Assembly: GCA_945886995.1 (NCBI GenBank)
Contig: CAMCZJ010000089.1
Location: forward strand, 1-11,375
Direction: 5' to 3'
Source of the DNA: Asaia bogorensis
Lineage (GTDB): Bacteria; Pseudomonadota; Alphaproteobacteria; Acetobacterales; Acetobacteraceae
DNA: 11,375 nt
The translations under genes and the position numbers were made by a program. Position 1 is the stretch's first letter. Each line of letters opens with the position of its first letter. The notes below the pieces were generated by a model. That model saw only the letters and a list, made by a program, of their open reading frames with translations, had not been told where the DNA came from and searched no databases. This document shows, piece after piece, positions 6,714 to 11,375 of this stretch.

Positions 6714-7466
6714 AAAAATCATATTCGCTACGGTACGGCCAAGCATCGTGTATCCGCGCTCGACCAGTAGAATTTCTATCGCTGAATCCTGTTGATGATC
6801 CGCACCGCTTACTGTCTCGACGCAAATGATTTTAGGTCCCTGCAGATAATCGAAATGCGATGCTTGCAGTACCGCGTAATCGAGCCCTTCGATGTCGAGG
6901 CTGAGCAAATCAGGCCAGCGGCCATCGCAATGGATGGCGACGATCTGATCCAGGGTGAGTACCGAAATCTGACGGATCTCCCGGATACGGAATTCTGGAT
7001 GTGCAGCCACAAAGGCTTCAGCCGTTGTGCGGTCAAAGGTGTTTCGCCCAGAGGCGTGATCTATCATGTAAAAATCAAGCGTGCCCTCAGCAACACCGCA
7101 GCCGATATTGACGATGCTGTCTTCCGGGCGCAGGTCTTGAAACGCTTGAATCAGATTTGGATTTGCTTCCACGCAAACGCCACGCGCGCCACGCGCATAA
7201 AGCAGCGCAGTATTGGAACAATTGACCGGATGATGTGCCCCGATATCAAGAAAACTTGGCTTGTCGATGCCACGCAAAGCGAAGATATTCGCCAGTATCA
7301 GATCCTCACCGAATTGAGCGTAGGTGAGCGGACCAAAAGCCTGATCCGGATGCCCAGCGAAACCCCAGGGGCCAAGGCCGCCGCGTTGATGCGATGGCGC
7401 TGATACCCTCAACCAAGACGCCAAGCGTCGCTGGATTTTCTTCAGTATCATGCGAATCGGGTACAT
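6702..7466 (-). CDS. FkbM family SAM-dependent methyltransferase
   Basis: A 254-residue protein. The SAM-binding core shows FLDIGAHHP (72-80, motif I), VCVEANPNL (97-105, motif II with acidic ribose ligand), an IGCGVAEGTLDFY block (121-133) and LLSLDIEGLD (187-196). FkbM enzymes are O-methyltransferases, often found among surface-polysaccharide or secondary-metabolite genes; here the upstream partner is a glycosyltransferase, so methylation of a sugar in an envelope glycan is likely but inferred. The start ATG at 7466 lies six bases after the glycosyltransferase stop, consistent with coupling; a second ATG at 7451 is possible. GC is low for the window: 30 of 60 bases at 6781-6840. The last three residues (GRD) and stop are encoded by bases of the cinA remnant in another frame, so the natural C-terminus may have been altered slightly. 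Confidence 0.87.
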   Translation of the reverse strand: MYPIRMILKKIQRRLASWLRVSAPSHQRGGLGPWGFAGHPDQAFGPLTYAQFGEDLILANIFALRGIDKPSFLDIGAHHPVNCSNTALLYARGARGVCVEANPNLIQAFQDLRPEDSIVNIGCGVAEGTLDFYMIDHASGRNTFDRTTAEAFVAAHPEFRIREIRQISVLTLDQIVAIHCDGRWPDLLSLDIEGLDYAVLQASHFDYLQGPKIICVETVSGADHQQDSAIEILLVERGYTMLGRTVANMIFGRD

Positions 7467-7472
7467 GCGGCG

Positions 7473-8753
7473 TCAGCCATGATGCATGGCGGTCTCTATC
7501 CTTGCCGCCAGGGGTGTACTTGTGATTGATCCGGCAAGCGCATCTATGGCCAAGGTCGCGACATGTTCCGGGGGTTGGGAGAACATACACTCGGGCTGGT
7601 CAAGACCGCGCGGGCAGCGGTCCATCCATAGATCATTAAGCCACCAACAATTCCCACATTTCAGCGGATTGATATTGATGTTTCCAGCATAGCCGAAATA
7701 ATCCGAAGGCGTTGGCCCAAAGACAACAAGTGAACGGCGCCCATAGCAAGCCGCAAGATGCACCAAGCCCCCTTCATTATCCAAATGCAGCATGGTGGCC
7801 CGCAGCAGCCCAGAGACTTCCTGTAAACTCGTCTGCCCAATCAGGTTTAGGTCCACATCCGGTATTGCTTCGCTTGTTGTTGTTCCAATCTGCACAATCA
7901 GCACGTCAGGCCGTGCCGACTTAATCGCGGTCACGACACGATCAAAATATGGGTAGCATTTGGTGGCGCGTTTTCCACTAATGATGAAATTCGTGTCGAA
8001 GCCATTATGTACAGTAATGAAAGCCTTCCCTTGCAGGCCAAAGCGAGCCAAGGCGTTCTCATCCGCAGGAATGTTGATGATGTCGCCACCATAGACAATG
8101 CCGGCCATGCCGTGCAGGAAATCTGACCGAGTCCGCCCTGCCAAGACAGCTTTTCTGGCCAGGCCATTATCCAAGCGCGGATGATTATTCAGATAAAGTG
8201 CAAATTGCCCATCTACAAGCGCGTGGTGTGCATGTGTGATTGCGGCATGCATGCGGGTTACCTGCCTGATCCGCGCCCAATTCGCTGTTTCCTTGCGAAT
8301 AACCAGCCCCTGATGGATTTGTAATTCAAGATCATAGGCACGTCCCGCCAAAGGCAGAAGCGAATCTGGATAGGCGCGGGCGAAGCCCGGCACCGCGCTG
8401 AAGACCCAGTTAATCAAGGAAGGCCGAGCAGCAAAGACATCAAAAGTAAAAGCCCCAGCCTGGGCGGCCAGATCGCGCACGAAACGCGCCGCGACGATGA
8501 CGTCACCGATTCCTCCTGAAATACCGATTGCCAGAACCAGGCTGCCGTCTTGCCGCAAGGATTCAAGACGTTTCACTTCCGCTGCTGCATGCCAGGGCGA
8601 CAGCGTCCTGCGGAGGGCTCGCGCGTGTCTGCCAAGGAGCAAAGCCTTGGTGGCCAGCATCCTGCCAGCATAAACGCAAGCAGCGCGGGCAGAACCGGTT
8701 TCACGATATATGGCACGGCTGTTTCGCTGAAGCCGCATGAGCCGCGCTAGCAT
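7473..8753 (-). CDS. Glycosyltransferase family 9-like (heptosyltransferase-like) protein
   Basis: About 426 residues from the ATG at 8753. After a helical N-terminal extension it shows a GT-B fold typical of GT9: first Rossmann half with LVLAIGISGGIGDVI (72-86), and in the second half the donor-site region LHLDNEGGLVHLAACYG (322-338) and VVFGPT (343-348). Four cysteines near the end (C366, C369, C380, C389; CGNC and later PECM) may bind a metal or form disulfides, a pattern seen in related proteins as I recall. The family includes ADP-heptose:LPS heptosyltransferases, but the donor here is unknown. The frame is open to 8822, directly after a stop, but residues added by that start look like non-coding sequence; 8738 is also possible. 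No start has a good Shine-Dalgarno. It precedes the FkbM gene by six bases. Sampled GC is low (26 of 60 at 7981-8040). Confidence 0.82.
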   Translation of the reverse strand: MLARLMRLQRNSRAIYRETGSARAACVYAGRMLATKALLLGRHARALRRTLSPWHAAAEVKRLESLRQDGSLVLAIGISGGIGDVIVAARFVRDLAAQAGAFTFDVFAARPSLINWVFSAVPGFARAYPDSLLPLAGRAYDLELQIHQGLVIRKETANWARIRQVTRMHAAITHAHHALVDGQFALYLNNHPRLDNGLARKAVLAGRTRSDFLHGMAGIVYGGDIINIPADENALARFGLQGKAFITVHNGFDTNFIISGKRATKCYPYFDRVVTAIKSARPDVLIVQIGTTTSEAIPDVDLNLIGQTSLQEVSGLLRATMLHLDNEGGLVHLAACYGRRSLVVFGPTPSDYFGYAGNININPLKCGNCWWLNDLWMDRCPRGLDQPECMFSQPPEHVATLAIDALAGSITSTPLAARIETAMHHG

Positions 8754-9111
8754 AGCGGGGATATCTGTCTTACTGGCGCGCGCCCTGGGGCGCACTGAAA
8801 GCGCTGGCCGAGGCGACAGCATCTACCCGTCAGAACGACGACCTCTTTGCCGCGCATCAACGTCTCTACCGAAATCACAGACATCTCCCACCAGGAAGTC
8901 AGTCTTCTGTGGGACGACGCAAATCTTGCCAAATGAGAAAACCGTGATTGGCGAATAGAGGCCATCACGTTTTGTTGAACGGGAAGCGGAGAACGAGTTT
9001 TTAAAAGAAAGACGTACCGTGATCCATCAATTCGGGTCACAGCATTGTGAGAGTTGCCTCTCATCCCGACCGCGACCCGGTGGCTGGCCGGGAAGGGAAA
9101 AATCCCTTGAA
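8754..9111. other. Intergenic stretch between glycosyltransferase and cinA, with possible decayed coding sequence
   Basis: About 360 bp with no intact gene that I can support. The minus-strand frame across it gives no recognisable protein. On the plus strand two adjoining frames look protein-like: bases 8759-8866 read LKALAEATASTRQNDDLF and AAHQRLYRN, and from about 8871 another frame reads ITDISHQEVSLLWDDANLAK and then stops (TGA 8934-8936). A single frameshift near 8862-8870 would join them, so this may be the 3' end of a degraded gene; I cannot name the family. The rest (8937-9075) is AT-richer and shows no clear promoter for the glycosyltransferase operon. Confidence 0.35.
9076..9108 (-). 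terminator. Tandem hairpins downstream of cinA
   Basis: On the minus strand, four bases after the cinA stop codon, AAGGGA-TTTT-TCCCTT (9093-9108) forms a perfect 6-bp stem with a four-base loop. It is followed at once by CCCGG-N7-CCGGG (9076-9092). No T-run follows either stem. They could end the argJ-cinA transcript or only slow RNA decay. Confidence 0.35.
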
Positions 9112-9879
9112 CTATCCAGGCTCCCCCATCGCCGGAGTGCCGCCGCATTTTTGCATCAGCGCGAAAACTTCCTGCACGGCGGCTTCAATCGCGGCCAGAT
9201 CAGTGCCCTTCGCCACTACGGCCACACCGCCACCGCCGCCCTGGCGGTAATAGGGGTAGGAACCAAGGTCCAAATCAGCATAGCGCTGCTGAATGGCGGA
9301 AAGCCCCTCGGCAATCGCGCCTTCCACCACGCCATGCGCATGCACGCTGCGCGACAGGATGGGTGGGCCACCTTGCAGCCGCGGGGCGAGGGCTTCGAAC
9401 ATGGATTGCATGATACGCGGCACACCCGCCATCACATGCACATTGCCGATCGTATAGCCAGGCGCGATGGAAACCGAATTCTCGATCAAAATCGCGCCAC
9501 GCGGCATGGTCGCCATGCGTTGCCGCGCCGCGTTGAAATCTCCAGGTGGGGTCTGCTGCGCGTAATAGGATTCCAAAGCATGCCAGGCGTCCGGCTGCGG
9601 TTCCCAGGGTACGCCAAAGGCGCGCGCGACACATTCGCTGGTGATGTCATCATGGGTCGGGCCAATGCCACCGGTGGTGAAGACATGGTCGAATTTCGCG
9701 CGCACTTCATTGACCGTATTGATGATCACTTCCGGCACATCGGGGATCACCCGCACTTCCTTCATGGGAATGCCGATCTCACCAAGCCGTGTCGCCAGGA
9801 ATTGCAGATTGGCATCCCGGGTGCGGCCAGAAAGCACCTCATTGCCGATGATCAGCAGGCAGGCGGTCGGGTTCGGCAT
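9112..9879 (-). CDS. CinA-like competence/damage-inducible protein A, molybdopterin-binding domain only
   Basis: A 255-residue protein consisting of the MoCF_biosynth (MoaB/MogA-like) domain: IGNEVLSGRTRDAN (11-24), FTTGGIGPTHDDIT (67-80) and VMAGVPRIM (149-157). Full-length CinA adds a C-terminal nicotinamide-nucleotide amidase domain; it is absent here, as in many alphaproteobacterial members of this family. In CinA the N-terminal domain has been linked to ADP-ribose/NMN-type pyrophosphatase activity; for stand-alone forms the role is uncertain, and a direct role in DNA uptake should not be assumed. The start is well supported: AAGGAG lies six bases before the ATG at 9879. It follows the GNAT-Nudix gene by 27 bp. 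Its last 28 codons have a diverged second copy at 6629-6713. Confidence 0.9.
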   Translation of the reverse strand: MPNPTACLLIIGNEVLSGRTRDANLQFLATRLGEIGIPMKEVRVIPDVPEVIINTVNEVRAKFDHVFTTGGIGPTHDDITSECVARAFGVPWEPQPDAWHALESYYAQQTPPGDFNAARQRMATMPRGAILIENSVSIAPGYTIGNVHVMAGVPRIMQSMFEALAPRLQGGPPILSRSVHAHGVVEGAIAEGLSAIQQRYADLDLGSYPYYRQGGGGGVAVVAKGTDLAAIEAAVQEVFALMQKCGGTPAMGEPG

Positions 9880-9906
9880 GGGTCTCTCCTTAGGGGCAAG
9901 GTAAAC

Positions 9907-10902
9907 TCAAAGGAAATCGCGCAGCATGGCAACCAGCGGGATATCGGCGGGCGGCATGGCGTAATCGCCAAGCCGTGCGGGGCGCACCCAGGCCAGCGCC
10001 TGGCCTTCCATCGCCGTCACCTGGCCCTGCCAGCGCCGGCACAGATAAAGCGGCATCAGCAGATGGAATTTTTCGTAGGTGTGGGACGCAAAGGTGAAGG
10101 GGCCAAGGCAGGCGGCGCTGACATCTATCCCCAATTCTTCGCGCAATTCGCGGATCAGCGCTTCTTCCGGGGTTTCGCCCGGCGCGACCTTGCCGCCCGG
10201 GAATTCCCATAAGCCGGCGAGTGGTTTGCCTTCAGGTCGGCGCGCCAGCAGCACGCGGCTTTCGGGATCAATCAAGGCCACCGCCGCCACCAGCAGCGTC
10301 GGCTTGCCGGAGGTGGGCGCGGCCATCACCGGCACTGGTGCTGCCTCAGCCGCGATGTCCATGCGCGTTGCGGTAAAAAGCCGCACGGGCATGGCCCCGC
10401 CGCGTGAGATGAATTCCTGGCTGCCCGCGCCGCTTTCCTTGAAGCCAATCCGCCGCAAAACCGTCGCCGAACGTTCATTATCCACAAGCGCTGAGGCGAC
10501 CAGCCGATCAATATCCAGATTGGCGAGTGCCCAATGCGCCAAGCGCCCTGCCGCTTCCGGCCCCAAGCCCTGGCCCCAATGACGGCGCCCGATCCAATAG
10601 CCAAGCTCAGCCTCTCGCGGGTTTTTGGGATCAAGCGTCAGGCCAACACAGCCAAGCAGTGCCTCCGCGCCATCAACCTGGCGCGTTACTGCCAAATGCC
10701 AGGCGGTACCGGCGGCAATCTGCGCGCGCGTGGAAGCGATCCATTCATCCGCCAAATCGCGCGGATAGGGGAAGGGCACGCGGGCGAGCGTTTTCGCCAC
10801 TTCCCAATCATTCACCAACCGATGCAAGGCAGCCGCATCATCAGCTTGCAAGGGGCGAAGCGAAAGGCGCTCAGTTACCAGCGGTACAAAATCATTTTCC
10901 AT
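9907..10902 (-). CDS. GNAT N-acetyltransferase fused to MutT-type Nudix hydrolase
   Basis: A 331-residue two-domain protein. Residues 1-180 are a GNAT acetyltransferase of the RimJ/RimL type: TERLSLRPL (10-18), the acetyl-CoA loop RRHWGQGLG (106-114) and DNERSATVLRRIGF (141-154). After a short Ala/Pro linker, residues 201-331 are a Nudix hydrolase with a perfect box, G237-x5-E243-x7-R251-E252-x-x-E255-E256-x-G258, preceded by LAGLWEFPGG as in MutT. MutT removes 8-oxo-dGTP from the nucleotide pool, which is the probable role of the second half; the acetyl acceptor of the first half is unknown. No stop or frameshift separates the two domains, so it is a true fusion in this sequence. It starts 17 bp after the argJ stop and lacks an obvious Shine-Dalgarno, suggesting reliance on coupling with argJ. 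Confidence 0.92.
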   Translation of the reverse strand: MENDFVPLVTERLSLRPLQADDAAALHRLVNDWEVAKTLARVPFPYPRDLADEWIASTRAQIAAGTAWHLAVTRQVDGAEALLGCVGLTLDPKNPREAELGYWIGRRHWGQGLGPEAAGRLAHWALANLDIDRLVASALVDNERSATVLRRIGFKESGAGSQEFISRGGAMPVRLFTATRMDIAAEAAPVPVMAAPTSGKPTLLVAAVALIDPESRVLLARRPEGKPLAGLWEFPGGKVAPGETPEEALIRELREELGIDVSAACLGPFTFASHTYEKFHLLMPLYLCRRWQGQVTAMEGQALAWVRPARLGDYAMPPADIPLVAMLRDFL

Positions 10903-10919
10903 GGCAGGGCTGCGGCGCG

Positions 10920-11375
10920 TCAGCTCCGGTAACTGCCATTGATGTCAATATAGCCATGCGTCAGATCGCAGGTCCAAACGGTGGATTTGCCCTTGCCAAG
11001 GCCGATATCCACGGTGATTTCCACTTCGCGCCCCTTCATGTGCGCCACGACGGGTGCTTCATCATAGCCATCCACCACGCCGCCATTGCGCGCCATCCAG
11101 ACGCCGCCGACATTGACCGAAAGCTTGTCGCGATCCGCGGGTTCGCCCGCCTTGCCGACCGCCATGACAATGTGGCCCCAATTCGCGTCCTCACCGGCAA
11201 TAGCGGTTTTCACGAGCGGCGAATTGGCGATGGACATGGCAATGCGATGCGCCGAACGCGCTGTGGTGGCGCCGGTCACGTTGATCTGGATCAGCTTCTG
11301 CGCGCCTTCACCATCGCGCGCCACCATCAGCGCCAATTCCATCAGCACTTCATTCAAGGCGCGCGCGAAATCCTT
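10920..11375 (-). CDS. argJ: Bifunctional glutamate N-acetyltransferase / amino-acid acetyltransferase ArgJ (5' part outside window)
   Basis: C-terminal 151 residues of ArgJ (ornithine acetyltransferase), which moves the acetyl group from N-acetylornithine to glutamate in the cyclic arginine pathway and in some species also makes acetylglutamate from acetyl-CoA. The frame stays open to the right edge (KDFARALNEVLMELALMVAR), so a TTG at 11357 is internal and the real start is beyond the window. The visible part matches the beta chain: VARDGEGAQKLI, the NSPLVKTAIAGEDANWG region and the very conserved end DLTHGYIDINGSYRS. The self-cleavage site that makes the alpha and beta chains is outside. 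ArgJ leads the run argJ, GNAT-Nudix, cinA on this strand. Confidence 0.95.
   Translation of the reverse strand, partial: KDFARALNEVLMELALMVARDGEGAQKLIQINVTGATTARSAHRIAMSIANSPLVKTAIAGEDANWGHIVMAVGKAGEPADRDKLSVNVGGVWMARNGGVVDGYDEAPVVAHMKGREVEITVDIGLGKGKSTVWTCDLTHGYIDINGSYRS

Noticed and set aside
8747..9148. Minus-strand open frame of 133 codons spanning the cinA-glycosyltransferase gap
   Set aside because: It begins inside cinA out of frame, has no ribosome-binding site and no recognisable protein features.
6629..9196. Site-specific integration (attL/attR) as the explanation of the repeated cinA ends
   Set aside because: No integrase or recombinase gene is present, and the repeats are diverged over most of their length; homologous recombination fits better.
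9019..10212. Long plus-strand open frame (397 codons)
   Set aside because: It lies opposite cinA and the Nudix domain, both of which have clear motifs; its residues (rich in His, Arg, Gly) look like a shadow of GC-rich coding DNA.

Overview
The window is a GC-rich, densely coding piece of chromosome. Gene content and protein style point to an alphaproteobacterium, most likely Rhodospirillales/Acetobacteraceae; this is an inference from families such as IalB, GluQRS and the argJ-linked GNAT/Nudix protein, not a placement by phylogeny. No rRNA, tRNA, transposase, integrase or CRISPR array was seen.

Layout. 1-793 (+): 3' part of a crotonase-fold enoyl-CoA hydratase/isomerase. 780-2021 (-): SAM methyltransferase with an extra C-terminal domain, converging on the crotonase with a 14-bp overlap. 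2107-3803 (+): secreted IalB-like protein and rlmN, joined by an ATGA stop/start overlap. 3804-4339: low-GC islet with one small unrecognised gene. 4340-4915 (-): HNH endonuclease-fold protein with a TTG start and a strongly structured leader. 5055-5723 (-): alpha/beta-hydrolase esterase, divergent from gluQ (5777-6628, +), which makes glutamyl-queuosine tRNA(Asp). 6702-8753 (-): an FkbM methyltransferase and a GT9-like glycosyltransferase, probably acting on a surface glycan. 9112-11375 (-): CinA-like molybdopterin-binding-domain protein, a GNAT-Nudix fusion and argJ (incomplete), an operon-like run.

The most informative feature is at 6629-6713. Directly after the gluQ stop lies the C-terminal end of a second cinA gene, with its own stop codon, matching the end of the intact cinA at 9112-9196. 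The roughly 2.4 kb between the two copies holds the glyco genes and has clearly lower GC in sampled stretches. Most codon differences between the copies are synonymous, so the remnant diverged while it was still part of a working gene. The simplest reading is that cinA once converged directly on gluQ, and that a glycan-modification cassette arrived by recombination together with a related but distinct cinA allele, leaving the old 3' end stranded. The FkbM gene now borrows its stop codon from that remnant.

A second point of interest is the 139-bp leader of the HNH gene. It contains a nested inverted repeat followed by a perfect 8-bp hairpin that holds most of the Shine-Dalgarno sequence and directly abuts the TTG start; the two structures share three bases, as expected of a translational switch.
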